In this document: piece by piece, positions 8,291-17,131 of the stretch
How positions within the stretch are numbered: position 1 is the stretch's first letter
Layout: each line of letters opens with the position of its first letter
Origin: Nitrospirota bacterium
GTDB lineage: Bacteria > Nitrospirota > Leptospirillia > Leptospirillales > Leptospirillaceae
Length of the DNA: 64,000 nt
Direction: 5' to 3'
Assembly (NCBI GenBank): GCA_027415345.1
Contig: DAIBTC010000002.1
Location: 1-64,000, forward strand
Notes under the pieces: model-generated
What the model was told of the DNA's origin: nothing
Database searches by the model: none
Seen by the model: only the letters and a program-made list of their open reading frames with translations
Translations under genes and position numbers: made by a program

Positions 8291-9157
8291 TCAAACAAGG
8301 GTCGGGGAGGAGATCCAGAACCCCGCCAGGATGAGGGCTCCCAGGAGCGCATGGGAGCGGAACAGGCGAAGGGGCTCCTCCCCGGAGAGCCCCCTTTTGA
8401 TTCTGAGGGACTGCCAGAGCACGACGCAAAGGAAGAGGAGAAGGGAGAGGAAAAGCCATCCCGACTGGGGAAGGGAGCGCCCGGCGACCCCCAGAAGAAA
8501 GGCCGCCAGAACGGAGAAAAAAAGGAAGACGGCCCAGAGGGAGTCTCCGAAGGTGACCGCTCCGGATCGGATTCCGGCCTTTCTGTCATCCGGCAGATCG
8601 GCCACCGCATAGATCAGGTCGTAGGCCGTGGCCCAGAAAAGGCCGGCCAGGGCCAGGAGAATCCCGGAGAGGGAAATCCTTCCCGTGAGCTGGACCCAGG
8701 CCATGAGGGGGGCCGTCGCCCCGAAGGGAATCCCCATGAAGAGCTGGGGAAGCGGAAAAAAGCGTTTCATCAGGGGATAGACCACCGCCGAGCCGTACCC
8801 CAGCACAGCCACCAGGATGGCCCCTCCGGAGAAGAACAGGAGAAGGGAGGCCGAGAGAAGGGTCAGGAGACTGAAGATCCCGAGGGCCCAGGAGACGGAC
8901 AGGCGACCGTCGGCCAGGGGACGCGCCTTCGTCCGGGCGACCTTCCCGTCGATCTTCCGGTCGAAGAAATCATTGATGACACATCCTGCCGACCGCGTCA
9001 GAAAGGATCCGGCCAGGAAAATCGTGATCCATTTCCAGGGAACCTCTCCGGGCCGGGCCAGAAGGAGGGCCCACCCGGCGGGAAGAAAGAGGAGGATCCA
9101 GCCGATGGGCCGGTCAAACCGGATCAGCTCCAGCGTGGCAAGGAGCCGGCCTCTCAT
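8291..9157 (-). CDS. ubiA: 4-hydroxybenzoate polyprenyltransferase (UbiA family)
   Basis: Integral-membrane prenyltransferase that attaches the isoprenoid tail to 4-hydroxybenzoate, committing it to quinone synthesis. The 288-residue protein has about eight or nine helices, the first Asp-rich motif NDFFDRKID at 62-70 (Mg-diphosphate binding) and the second, DLPDDRKAGIRSGAVTFGD, near residue 190. The R/P-rich start (LIRFDRPIGW) is typical of the 4-hydroxybenzoate branch rather than of MenA or heme O synthase. Its ATG overlaps the stop of the UbiC-like gene as ATGA, which supports substrate hand-over from that enzyme. Confidence 0.92.
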   Translation of the reverse strand: MRGRLLATLELIRFDRPIGWILLFLPAGWALLLARPGEVPWKWITIFLAGSFLTRSAGCVINDFFDRKIDGKVARTKARPLADGRLSVSWALGIFSLLTLLSASLLLFFSGGAILVAVLGYGSAVVYPLMKRFFPLPQLFMGIPFGATAPLMAWVQLTGRISLSGILLALAGLFWATAYDLIYAVADLPDDRKAGIRSGAVTFGDSLWAVFLFFSVLAAFLLGVAGRSLPQSGWLFLSLLLFLCVVLWQSLRIKRGLSGEEPLRLFRSHALLGALILAGFWISSPTLV

Positions 9158-9660
9158 GGGGGTCCGCCTCCGGCAAGACGCAAAAGGGGAGGAAGAAAAA
9201 ACTCCTCGATCCTGAGAGAGAGGCCCTCTCGGGTCCTCATCCGGTAGGACCGGGCCCAGGTCTCCCCCGGTTCGCTGGGTCCATCGGAATCGAAGGGGCC
9301 GATGACGGAGAAGACAGAAAATTCATCCTTGAGGAGGGGGCCGTAGCGGGCCTCCATCGACTGGCCAATGGCCAGGTCTCCCCGCAGGAGGGTGGCGATA
9401 AAGGGATCGGATCCCTGCCCCGGGGATGGAAGAAGGCGGGTTCTGGCGAAGACCAGGCGTCCCAGGGTGGGAACCCGGAGATAGACCTTTCTCTGCCCTT
9501 CCGGAGAATCAGGAAGGAGAACGGTTTCGACCTCCACACTCTCCCCCGAGAGAAAGGTGAGGGATCGGGTCAGGGTTCCGTCAAGACCAAGCAGCATCCG
9601 GAAGGGGCCCGGAAGGCGGGAAAAGCCGGCCGGAACCGGGCCTTCAAGGATCGCCTCCAT
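9154..9660 (-). CDS. ubiC: Chorismate pyruvate-lyase-like protein (UbiC/DUF98 type)
   Basis: Likely makes 4-hydroxybenzoate and pyruvate from chorismate. About 168 residues, the family size. The family pattern is visible: LGLDGTLTRSL near the start (the 'D-S/T-xT' lead), the VEVETVLL strand, KVYLRVPTLGRLVFARTRLL in the centre (the chorismate-binding Arg region) and the terminal RIEEFFLP, equivalent to the conserved E..LP end. Identity to E. coli UbiC would be low. The ATG at 9660 has GGAG nine bases upstream; GTG at 9687, overlapping the radical SAM stop as GTGA, is an alternative that adds nine residues. ubiA overlaps its stop. Confidence 0.75.
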   Translation of the reverse strand: MEAILEGPVPAGFSRLPGPFRMLLGLDGTLTRSLTFLSGESVEVETVLLPDSPEGQRKVYLRVPTLGRLVFARTRLLPSPGQGSDPFIATLLRGDLAIGQSMEARYGPLLKDEFSVFSVIGPFDSDGPSEPGETWARSYRMRTREGLSLRIEEFFLPPLLRLAGGGPP

Positions 9661-9683
9661 AGCTTTCGGCTCCGTTTTTTCCT

Positions 9684-11255
9684 TCACGAGGCCCGGGCCA
9701 CCACCGATCCCTTGGCCGAAACCCCGGCGATTCCCAGGGATCTCTTGATCTCCCGCATCACCACGCGCCCCATGGCCATGGGCTCGATGTCCCAGGCCAG
9801 AAGACAGGCCTTCGCGATCAGCTCGCCCAAGGGTCCGGGATTGTAGAGAAGCTTTCTGATCGTCCAGGGATTGAGGGAGATGGGGTCGTAGTCCGGGTCG
9901 AGCCACCCTTCCCTCATGAGACGCTTCTCGAAACTCGTGTGGGGCTGGACCGCCAGAAAGAAGACCATGGGATAGACATTTTCCGGCCCGAAGATGTCGC
10001 AGATCTCCTCGTAGCTCTCGACCGCACAGGCCAGGGATTCCGGCGTCTCTCCGGGGGCGTTCAGGGAATAGTTCAGGATGATCTTTCCCCGGTAACCGGC
10101 CTCCTTGAGATTGCGGCACCCTTCCATCAGCCCCTCGAGGCGGAAGCCCATCTTGAGGGAGTCCAGGATCTCCTGGGACCCTGAGGTGATCGCCACTTCA
10201 AGGTCTCCCATCCCTGACTCCACCATCAGGCGCGCCATCTCGGGAGAGATGAGGCTTGTGCGGATATACCCGCTCCAGGTGATGTCGAGACGGCTGTCCC
10301 GGAGGGCCGTCAGGAGCGAAAGGGCCTCCGGCACGGCCTTGACCCCAGGGATGAACTGGGCATCGGCGAACCAGAAGTTTTTTATTCCCCACCTGTCCCG
10401 GTACTGGCGGATTTCCTCCACCACCTCCTCGGGGTCACGATAGTAAACCCGTTTCCCCTCGATGTAGGTATAGAGGCAGAAGGAGCATCCGTAGGGACAC
10501 CCCCGCTTGGTCTGAATGCCGACCGTTTTCCCGTGGTAGATCTCATGGCCGGGGAAAACCGATTCAAGATAGGCAAGATCGAAGGGGGCGCGACGGATTT
10601 CCACGGCCCCGGCCTTTTTGCCCAGGACGATCTGGGACCCCTTGCGGGTGATGACCCGTTCGTCATCGACCGGCCGCCCCTCCAGGGTCTTGATCATGGC
10701 CTCCTCGCCCTCTCCGACTACCCCGATGACCCCCTCGGGAAGGAGCCTGATGATCTGTTCGGCAAAGACGGAAAAGGCTCCGCCCCCCACCATGACACGG
10801 GCCTTGGGGGCCCGACGGACCCCCTCCTTGATGAAGCGGAGCTTCTTGTGGAATTCGGAACGGTATTTCCAGACCATGCGAAGGCCATCCCAGGCGGCAT
10901 AGGCCCGGGTGAGAAGATTGGGGGAATAATAAAATTCGAAGGCCCGGCGGAGGGAGTTGTCTCCCTCGTGGGGAGCGAAGATCTGGACATCGCGCCAGGA
11001 ATAGGCCAGGAGATCGGGGGAGAATTCCTCGATCCTGGAGATCAGGGCCTTCATCTGGTCGGGTTCCTCGAATCGGGTCAGGTCGAGAACCTCCAGGGTC
11101 ACTTCCGGATGCTCCCGGTGGATCCAGTTCACGAGATAGCCGATTCCCACCGGAAAGATCTGGCGGACAGGGAGCCAGACGAAGAGAATTCTCCGGTACA
11201 GGCTGGGTGGCCGGGTCCCTGTCCCCGCCACCATGGGCAGTTCCATTGTCTCCAT
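9684..11255 (-). CDS. B12-binding-domain radical SAM enzyme in a quinone operon
   Basis: The 523 residues hold an N-terminal cobalamin-binding-type Rossmann domain (about 20-190, without the DxHxxG His ligand) and a radical SAM core whose [4Fe-4S] cysteines are C253, C257 and C260 in CPYGCSFC. A helical C-terminal part of about 120 residues ends it. Such enzymes methylate, rearrange or cyclise unactivated carbons. It starts on the last base of the ubiE stop (TAATG) and is followed at once by the UbiC-like gene, so it is embedded in the quinone transcript. A head-group methylation or ring modification is an inference; the exact reaction is unknown. Confidence 0.85.
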   Translation of the reverse strand: METMELPMVAGTGTRPPSLYRRILFVWLPVRQIFPVGIGYLVNWIHREHPEVTLEVLDLTRFEEPDQMKALISRIEEFSPDLLAYSWRDVQIFAPHEGDNSLRRAFEFYYSPNLLTRAYAAWDGLRMVWKYRSEFHKKLRFIKEGVRRAPKARVMVGGGAFSVFAEQIIRLLPEGVIGVVGEGEEAMIKTLEGRPVDDERVITRKGSQIVLGKKAGAVEIRRAPFDLAYLESVFPGHEIYHGKTVGIQTKRGCPYGCSFCLYTYIEGKRVYYRDPEEVVEEIRQYRDRWGIKNFWFADAQFIPGVKAVPEALSLLTALRDSRLDITWSGYIRTSLISPEMARLMVESGMGDLEVAITSGSQEILDSLKMGFRLEGLMEGCRNLKEAGYRGKIILNYSLNAPGETPESLACAVESYEEICDIFGPENVYPMVFFLAVQPHTSFEKRLMREGWLDPDYDPISLNPWTIRKLLYNPGPLGELIAKACLLAWDIEPMAMGRVVMREIKRSLGIAGVSAKGSVVARAS

Positions 11256-12007
11256 TACTTATCTCCCATATGGATCGCCACGATCCCTCCCGACAGGTTC
11301 CGGTAGACGACATTGGAAAATCCGGCCTTCCTGATCGTCTCGCTGAATATCTCCTGGTCAGGAAATTTCGCGATCGACGCCGGCAGGTATTCGTAGATCC
11401 CCGTATTGTCCCTTGATATCCATTTTCCGATTTTTGGCAGTATATAAAAGGAATAGAAACGGTACAGCCCGTCCCAAAGGGCATTGACGGGATGGGAAAA
11501 CTCCAGGCACGCAAATCGGCCGCCCGGCTTCAGGACCCTGTAAATTTCCGACAGGGCCACATCGAGATTGGTCACGTTCCTGAGGCCGAATCCCACCGTC
11601 AGGCGGTCCACCGATCCCGCGGGAAGGGGAATGTTTTCAGCATTGGCCTGGATCATGACCGGCCGTGCCCGGCTCTTTCTCTCCTTCAGGCCGTCGATGA
11701 CCCGGGATCGGGCCTTGGAAAGGCCCACACGGAGCATGGCCATATTGAGATCGACGGTCATGACAAGGCCCTCCCCTCCCGCCTTCTCCGCGGCCAGAAG
11801 AGACAGGTCGGCGGTTCCCCCGCACAGGTCCAGAATCACATGGCCTTTCTCGATCTTCAAAAGATCAATCGTCAGGCGCTTCCACCGGTGATGCTGGCCA
11901 AGGCTCAGGACGGAATTGTTGAGGTCGTAGGCCTTGGCGGCCGAGGTGAACATGTTCTGGACGACGTCCTGCTTGCGTTCCTTGGCAGGAAGGGAGTACT
12001 CCGACAT
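11255..12007 (-). CDS. ubiE: UbiE/COQ5-type quinone C-methyltransferase
   Basis: SAM-dependent C-methylation of the quinone ring (demethylmenaquinol or 2-polyprenyl-benzoquinol type). The 250 residues show the family start AAKAYDLNNSVLSLGQHHRWK, SAM motif I ILDLCGGTADLS, the DLN acidic end of strand 2, and the UbiE signature region VGFGLRNVTNLDVALSEIYRVLKPGG followed by CLEFSHP, which is listed here in parts of one contiguous block. ATG at 12007 has AAAGGA five bases upstream; an ATG at 12031 is possible but lacks a site. First gene of the operon behind a good promoter. Confidence 0.92.
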   Translation of the reverse strand: MSEYSLPAKERKQDVVQNMFTSAAKAYDLNNSVLSLGQHHRWKRLTIDLLKIEKGHVILDLCGGTADLSLLAAEKAGGEGLVMTVDLNMAMLRVGLSKARSRVIDGLKERKSRARPVMIQANAENIPLPAGSVDRLTVGFGLRNVTNLDVALSEIYRVLKPGGRFACLEFSHPVNALWDGLYRFYSFYILPKIGKWISRDNTGIYEYLPASIAKFPDQEIFSETIRKAGFSNVVYRNLSGGIVAIHMGDK

Positions 12008-12090
12008 TCCGGTCCTTTCGGATATTGGCATGGAAAGGGCGTGCCCCGCCGACTGGAGGACGGGCCGTTGGCCCCTTGATCAGTTTTCCC

Positions 12091-12118
12091 ATTATAACCC
12101 AAGATTTCCCGGGATCAA
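12091..12118 (-). promoter_or_regulatory. Sigma70-type promoter for the ubiE-radical SAM-ubiC-ubiA operon
   Basis: Minus strand: -35 TTGATC (12113-12118), 16-bp spacer, perfect -10 TATAAT (12091-12096). It lies about 80 bases upstream of ubiE, in the divergent gap with ppx. Confidence 0.7.
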
Positions 12119-12183
12119 TCGTACTCTTCCGGACTCGAGCAATTCTCCTTGGAAGTCGTCCTGTGCTGTGGCACAATCAAGCC

Positions 12184-13719
12184 ATGAGCCTTCAGAAAAT
12201 CGCCCTCATCGACATCGGATCGAACTCCATGCGCCTCGAGATCGTGGCGATTCGGGGAGGCGATTTCTGGACCGTCGCCCGCTACAAGAGTTCCGCCCGA
12301 ATCGCCTCGGGAATGTATCCTTCGCTTCTGATTACTCCGGAGGCCATCGACCGCGCCTGCCGGGCCCTTGAAGATTTTCGCCGCCGGATCGGTCTCCATC
12401 AGGCCGACGAGGTCCGGTGCGTCGCCACATCGGCTGTCAGGGATGCCAAAAACCGCGATGAGGTTCTCGAGCGCCTGTCGGCCTCCCTCTCAGGAGAGGT
12501 CGCGATCCTGTCGGGAGAGCAGGAGGGCCGGTACAGCTGTCTTGGGGTCCAGAACGGCTTCGACCAGCCGGATGCCCTCGTTTTCGACATCGGAGGCGGG
12601 AGCGCCGAACTGATCGACCTCCGGGACAATCGCCCGAGGAAAATCCTGACCCTTCCGCTGGGGGCCGTCCGTCTGACCGAGATGTTTTTTGAAAATCGGG
12701 GACGGCCGACTCCCGCCGAATGGAAAAAAATGGAGCGATACATCGGTTCCACGCTTGAAGAATCCGGACTCTTCGACCGATCCTTTCCGGCCCTGATCGG
12801 AGTGGGCGGAACGGCTCGTCAGCTGGCGCGCATTTCGCAAAAAATCCGCTCCTACCCCTTTTTCCCCGACATCCACCATTATGAGATTCCCGCCCGGGAG
12901 GTGGCCCGGATCACGAAACGGACCGGCCGCAGGCTCACTCCCGAGCAGGCGCGGACCTTCAACATCGGGGCTGACCGGGCCGACATCCTTCCCGCGGGAC
13001 TTTCGGTCATCAGTGCGATCACCTCCCTCTCCGGCTCCCCCCTTCTGACCTTTTCCCACTACGGACTCCGCCAGGGGCTCTTCATGGAGCTCTATCACAA
13101 GTCCAACGCCATTGAGGACGGTCCTGTGGGCCGTGCGACACTCCGGCGCCTCTCCCGCCGTTATGGCCGGATCCGGGATTCGAGGCCGCTTCGGGAGACC
13201 CTTCACGAACTCCTCAGGCTTCTTCTGCCGGCCTCCCTCCAGTCGGCCAGACTTCTCCTCCTTTGCGACATGATAGGAACCCTGGCCCTGCTCCCCGTAT
13301 TTTACAATCCGTCTCCCAACACCCGGGAGCTCTGGGATCTCCTTTTGCATGGGGATCTTCCGGGACTCTCCCAGCGAGACCGCCTCCTGTGCGGTCTCAT
13401 CCTTTGCCAGACGGAAGACCGGACGGGACGGGCCAAAAAGAAAGGCCATCCCTACCTTCGCCACCTGACCAAGGAAGACCAGCGCCTTTTGGGCCTCCTT
13501 TCTCCCCTCCTGGGACTCGCGCGAGACATTCTCCTCTCCTCGGGCGGAGAGGAGGCCGCCCTGTCCTACCGGGCCCCGGTCCTCAGGGTCATGCCACGTG
13601 ATCTCGAGGAGTCGGACGAATCCCTCTCCCTTCTGGCGACCGAAAGCCGGGAGATCGGCCTGGGACACCCCCTGTCGGTGCAGTGGTTTTCAGAACCGAA
13701 AAGACCTCCCGAAGACTGA
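12184..13719 (+). CDS. Ppx/GppA exopolyphosphatase / guanosine pentaphosphatase
   Basis: ASKHA-fold phosphatase releasing phosphate from polyphosphate ends or from pppGpp. In 511 residues: phosphate-1 loop LIDIGSNSMRLEI, VATSAVRDAKN, catalytic-base region SGEQEGRYS, phosphate-2 FDIGGGSAEL and GVGGTARQLA. A helical C-terminal half (from about residue 310) is the HD-like extension of long family members. The ATG at 12184 was chosen because the conserved first strand begins immediately after it; the frame is open further upstream but there it runs through the ubiE promoter. No clear ribosome site. Stands alone on the plus strand, convergent with the Ni/Co permease. Ppx and GppA cannot be told apart here. 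Confidence 0.88.
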   Translation: MSLQKIALIDIGSNSMRLEIVAIRGGDFWTVARYKSSARIASGMYPSLLITPEAIDRACRALEDFRRRIGLHQADEVRCVATSAVRDAKNRDEVLERLSASLSGEVAILSGEQEGRYSCLGVQNGFDQPDALVFDIGGGSAELIDLRDNRPRKILTLPLGAVRLTEMFFENRGRPTPAEWKKMERYIGSTLEESGLFDRSFPALIGVGGTARQLARISQKIRSYPFFPDIHHYEIPAREVARITKRTGRRLTPEQARTFNIGADRADILPAGLSVISAITSLSGSPLLTFSHYGLRQGLFMELYHKSNAIEDGPVGRATLRRLSRRYGRIRDSRPLRETLHELLRLLLPASLQSARLLLLCDMIGTLALLPVFYNPSPNTRELWDLLLHGDLPGLSQRDRLLCGLILCQTEDRTGRAKKKGHPYLRHLTKEDQRLLGLLSPLLGLARDILLSSGGEEAALSYRAPVLRVMPRDLEESDESLSLLATESREIGLGHPLSVQWFSEPKRPPED

Positions 13720-13826
13720 CTTAACCCCCCGAATTCTCTCCTGCCTTCTGTCAAACCGCCCAAAAGGAGGCCGAATCCACGGAATATTGTGGGTTATTTT
13801 AGAGAGATAGGACGAAAGGCCCGGAA

Positions 13827-14684
13827 TCAGGAGGAGGGGTCGCGGACAAAACGGCTCCCCCCAAAATAGGCCAGGGACAGAACCAGAATCACGCCGACTC
13901 CTGTCAGGGTCTCGGTCAGGGGAGAGTCGAAAATGGCATCCTTCATGAATGTCGTCACCAGGACGAATAGGCCGACGAGAAGACTCAAAAGGGCCACCGT
14001 CCACCCCATCACCCGCGACAGGCGCACGCCCCCGAGATCGGACCGTTCAATCAGGCGGGCGATCCAGAGCCCGTTGGCTCCGTCGGTGAGGCTCATTCCC
14101 AGCACAAAGGCGATCCCCACGGCCAGCCCCTCCAGCTTCCCTCCCAGGGAGGCGGCGGCAAGGGAGAAGACGACCGTCTGGGAGAGGGTGTCGAAGGAGA
14201 CGGCAAAGAGCATTCCGAGAAGAACGGCGAAGACCGGCCGGTCGAGGGGGAAGGACCGGAGAAGGATCCGGGCCCGGGGACCCACGGGCGAAAAGGGAAT
14301 TCCTGGCCCCGACCGGGCCAGGGAAAGGCCGTTGGCCCCGGCCATTCCCAGGAGGAAAAGACCCGAGAAGAGTCCTCCGGCAAGGGAGAGGGGCGGAGGG
14401 ATCCGGACATGAAGAAGGACCAGGTTGACAATGAGCCCTCCGAGCGTCAGGACGACAATCCCGTGGCCCAGAGAAAATAGGAGACCGGTCCATCGGACCA
14501 TCCTTTTCCGGACCGACTGGAATCTCAGGATGGCATCGATGGCCGTCAGATGATCGGGATCGAGACCATGGCGGATCCCCATCCCTAAAGCCAAAAGGAC
14601 AAGGAGGAGGCTTTCGGCGGCAGATCCCCGGGCCAGGAAGAAGGGAGATGTCCACCCTGTTGCGGGTCCGGGAAAACCTGTCAT
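13827..14684 (-). CDS. Nickel/cobalt transporter (NiCoT/HoxN-NixA family)
   Basis: Inner-membrane high-affinity Ni2+ or Co2+ permease, 285 residues and about eight helices. The helix-2 signature HGLDPDHLTAID fits the family Hx4DH metal-selectivity motif; the second motif LGHGIVVLTLG corresponds to the usual LGHS-VV. Start ATG with GGAGG nearby, 13 bp after hypE. As the last gene of the hypABFCDE operon its most likely job is feeding Ni to hydrogenase maturation. Cobalt supply for the B12-dependent enzymes nearby cannot be excluded from sequence. Confidence 0.9.
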   Translation of the reverse strand: MTGFPGPATGWTSPFFLARGSAAESLLLVLLALGMGIRHGLDPDHLTAIDAILRFQSVRKRMVRWTGLLFSLGHGIVVLTLGGLIVNLVLLHVRIPPPLSLAGGLFSGLFLLGMAGANGLSLARSGPGIPFSPVGPRARILLRSFPLDRPVFAVLLGMLFAVSFDTLSQTVVFSLAAASLGGKLEGLAVGIAFVLGMSLTDGANGLWIARLIERSDLGGVRLSRVMGWTVALLSLLVGLFVLVTTFMKDAIFDSPLTETLTGVGVILVLSLAYFGGSRFVRDPSS

Positions 14685-14697
14685 CCTTCGCCTCCTT

Positions 14698-15759
14698 TCA
14701 GCAAATCCGGGGGAGCGGATCCCCCAGAAGCCAGTCCACCGTCCGGGTTCCTCCCATAAGGGTCTTCATCCGGACACTCCCCGAGGGGAAATTCGGGTGT
14801 CCTCTTCCGACCCGTCCGAGGGAGACCGCCTCACGTCCCGCGGGGTGATTTCTCATCGCCCGAAGGAGGGTGTCGGCCGCCTCGGGGCGGCAGACGGCCA
14901 GAAGCCGGCCTTCATTGGCCAGGTAAAGAGGATCGATCCCCAGAAGTTCGGAGACTCCCTTCACTTCAGGCCGGATAGGGAGTCCGGCCTCCTCGATCTC
15001 GAAGGAAAGCCCCGAAAGACGGGCCCATTCGTTCAGTGTCGCGGCCACCCCTCCCCGGGTCGGATCCCGGAGACAGACCAGCCCCGGGCCACTTTCCACC
15101 ATGGCCCCCACCAGCCCGTGGAGAGGCGCCGAATCGGAACAGAGCGAGGTGGCGAGACCCCAGTTTTCCCGGGCGGCGAGAACGGACGCTCCGTGGTCTC
15201 CCACCGGTCCCGAGAGAAGGAGGGCATCTCCCGGCCGGATTCCGGAAGGATCAAGATTCACCCCGGGGGGGATCCTTCCTATCCCGGCGGTGTTGATGTA
15301 GATCCCGTCCCCCTTGCCCCGTTCCACGACCTTGGTGTCTCCCGCCACCACCGAGACCCCGCAGGACCGGGCCGCCTCACCCATGCTCCGGGCGATCCGG
15401 ACAAGGTCGGCCAGGGGAAATCCCTCCTCGAGGACGAACCCTGCCGTCAGATAGAGGGGGAGGGCCCCTCCCATGGCCAGATCGTTCACCGTCCCGTGGA
15501 CGGCAAGGGATCCGATGTCCCCTCCCGGAAAGAAAACAGGCGAAATCACGAATGAGTCCGTGCTCATGGCCCACCGCCCCTCCGAAAGGTCCAGCTGGGC
15601 CTGGTCGCCCTCCTTTCTGAGCCACGGATTGTCAAAGGCGGGGAGGAAAATCTCTTCCACGAGCTGACAGGAAGCCCGTCCCCCGCTTCCATGGACCATC
15701 TCCACGCACCCCTTTTCAAGATCGAGCCTCGGGCCCGTTGATCCCCGTCCCCCGCTCAC
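14698..15759 (-). CDS. hypE: Hydrogenase maturation protein HypE (carbamoyl-dehydratase)
   Basis: ATP-dependently dehydrates the carbamoyl group on its own C-terminal cysteine to a thiocyanate, the CN donor for the NiFe active site. The protein has 353 residues and keeps the essential C-terminus PRIC, the N-terminal HGSGGR, the ATP-site block VAGDTKVVERG and RDPTRGGVAATLNE. The start is GTG at 15759, overlapping the hypD stop (GTGA) after a GGAGGGGG site. About 18 residues precede the conserved core. Works with HypF (carbamoyl donor) and HypCD, all in this operon. Confidence 0.95.
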   Translation of the reverse strand: MSGGRGSTGPRLDLEKGCVEMVHGSGGRASCQLVEEIFLPAFDNPWLRKEGDQAQLDLSEGRWAMSTDSFVISPVFFPGGDIGSLAVHGTVNDLAMGGALPLYLTAGFVLEEGFPLADLVRIARSMGEAARSCGVSVVAGDTKVVERGKGDGIYINTAGIGRIPPGVNLDPSGIRPGDALLLSGPVGDHGASVLAARENWGLATSLCSDSAPLHGLVGAMVESGPGLVCLRDPTRGGVAATLNEWARLSGLSFEIEEAGLPIRPEVKGVSELLGIDPLYLANEGRLLAVCRPEAADTLLRAMRNHPAGREAVSLGRVGRGHPNFPSGSVRMKTLMGGTRTVDWLLGDPLPRIC

Positions 15760-16877
15760 GAGACCGCCCCCTCCCGGTCTCCGTAGTGGAAAACGGCCGC
15801 ACAGGCCCCCTCCGAGCTGACCATGCAGGCTCCAACCGGCGTGTCGGGGGTGCAGATCGTTCCGAATATCCGGCAATCCCGAGGTCCCTTGACGCCCTTC
15901 AGGATGTCTCCGCATTCGCAGATCCCCGGGTCGGAAACATGGCCGACCTCGATCGAAAATCGCCTTTGGGCATCGAAAAAACCAAACTCTTCCCGGATCG
16001 CAAGACCGCTTTGGGGAAGGAGCCCGAGACCCCGCCATTCGAAGGCGGGGGCCCTTTCGAAGACCCGAGATATCAGCTCGAGCGACCGGGGGTTCCCTTC
16101 GGGAGCCACCGCCCGGGCATATTCGTTTTCCACCTCCGAACGGCCTTCGGCAATCTGGGAGAGGAGCATCCGGAGGGCCAGAAGGATGTCCAGAGGCTCA
16201 AATCCTGCCACCACCAGGGGAACCTTGTGGATCCGGGCCACAAAGTCGTAGGGGCGTGTGCCGATGACCGTGCTGACGTGGGAGGGACCGATGATGCCGT
16301 CGAGGGAGGTCCCTGACAGGATGGCCTCCATGGCGGATGGGGTCAGCACATGGTTTGCGAAGACGGAAAAATTCCGAAGACCCCGTCTCTTAGCTTCCAG
16401 GATCACGGCGGCCGTGGGGGGGGTGGTCGTCTCGAATCCGATGGCGAAGAAGACGACGTCCCGGTCGGGGTGGGTCTCCGCCAGGGCCAGGGCTTCCATG
16501 GCGGAGATGACGGTTTTGATCTCCCCTCCTCTGGCCCGGGCCTTCATGAGGGTCATCGCGTGCGAGCCCGGGACCCTGAGAACGTCCCCGTAGGTTGCGA
16601 GAACGGCTCCCTTTTCCAGGGAGAGATCGATCGCCGCGTCGATCCGGCCCTTGGGAAGGACGCAAACCGGGCATCCCGGCCCATGGACCATCCGGATTTC
16701 CGGAGGAAGGAGTTCGAGAAGCCCGAACCGGTGAAAGGCATGGGTATGGCCTCCGCAGAATTCCATGATCCGCACGGGGGTCCGGGGGAGCCTCCTGGCC
16801 AGGGTTCCAAGCGAAGCCAGAAGGGACCGACCAATCTCCGGATCACGAAATGACTCAAGATATCTGAGATCGGACAT
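15756..16877 (-). CDS. hypD: Hydrogenase maturation protein HypD
   Basis: Iron-sulfur scaffold on which Fe(CN)2CO is assembled together with HypC. 373 residues with the hallmark blocks EFCGGHTHAFHRFG (C41, H44), GPGCPVCVLPKGRID (C69, C72) and the C-terminal CMVSSEGACAAVFHYGD including [4Fe-4S] cysteines. Its ATG lies 23 bases inside the hypC end, with GGAGGGGAGG directly upstream. It overlaps hypE by four bases. Complete, no key residue missing. Confidence 0.96.
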   Translation of the reverse strand: MSDLRYLESFRDPEIGRSLLASLGTLARRLPRTPVRIMEFCGGHTHAFHRFGLLELLPPEIRMVHGPGCPVCVLPKGRIDAAIDLSLEKGAVLATYGDVLRVPGSHAMTLMKARARGGEIKTVISAMEALALAETHPDRDVVFFAIGFETTTPPTAAVILEAKRRGLRNFSVFANHVLTPSAMEAILSGTSLDGIIGPSHVSTVIGTRPYDFVARIHKVPLVVAGFEPLDILLALRMLLSQIAEGRSEVENEYARAVAPEGNPRSLELISRVFERAPAFEWRGLGLLPQSGLAIREEFGFFDAQRRFSIEVGHVSDPGICECGDILKGVKGPRDCRIFGTICTPDTPVGACMVSSEGACAAVFHYGDREGAVS

Positions 16878-17106
16878 CCTCCCCTCCTTCGAAGCCGGCG
16901 GCCTCCCTCATGAGGGCGAGCGTCTTCTGCGCCTCCGCGGGGTCGAGCCGGCTCAAGGCAAAGCCCACATGGACGATGACAAAGTCCCCCTTCCGAAGAT
17001 CCCCGACCAGAACGGTCGAGACCTCCTGGAGGACGCCTCCCAGGCGCACCCTGGCCTGGGAATCCCCCAGGATCTCCTCCACCCTTGCCGGAACAGCAAG
17101 ACACAT
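16855..17106 (-). CDS. hypC: Hydrogenase maturation chaperone HypC/HybG
   Basis: Small chaperone binding iron with HypD and delivering Fe(CN)2CO to the large subunit. 83 residues beginning MCLAVPARV: Cys2, needed for both functions, is present. The rest is the expected OB-fold (VRLGGVLQEVSTVLVGDLRKG, then VHVGFALSRLD). The start was set at this MCLA although the frame is open further upstream through hypF. Overlaps hypD by 23 bases and follows hypF by 25. Confidence 0.95.
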   Translation of the reverse strand: MCLAVPARVEEILGDSQARVRLGGVLQEVSTVLVGDLRKGDFVIVHVGFALSRLDPAEAQKTLALMREAAGFEGGEDVRSQIS

Positions 17107-17131
17107 CGTTCCTTCTCCCCTTTTACCCGAT

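Noticed and set aside
8236-8610. N-terminal extension of the PEBP protein
   Set aside because: The extra residues are Ser/Pro/Arg-rich and come from the ubiA coding region in another frame; the signal peptide and ribosome site place the start at 8235.
13760-13810. Terminator between ppx and the Ni/Co permease
   Set aside because: CCAC/GTGG with a following TTATTTT is too short a stem to be persuasive.
15760-16038. HypE start further upstream
   Set aside because: That part is antisense-like reading within hypD; GTG at 15759 with GGAGGGGG fits the family length.
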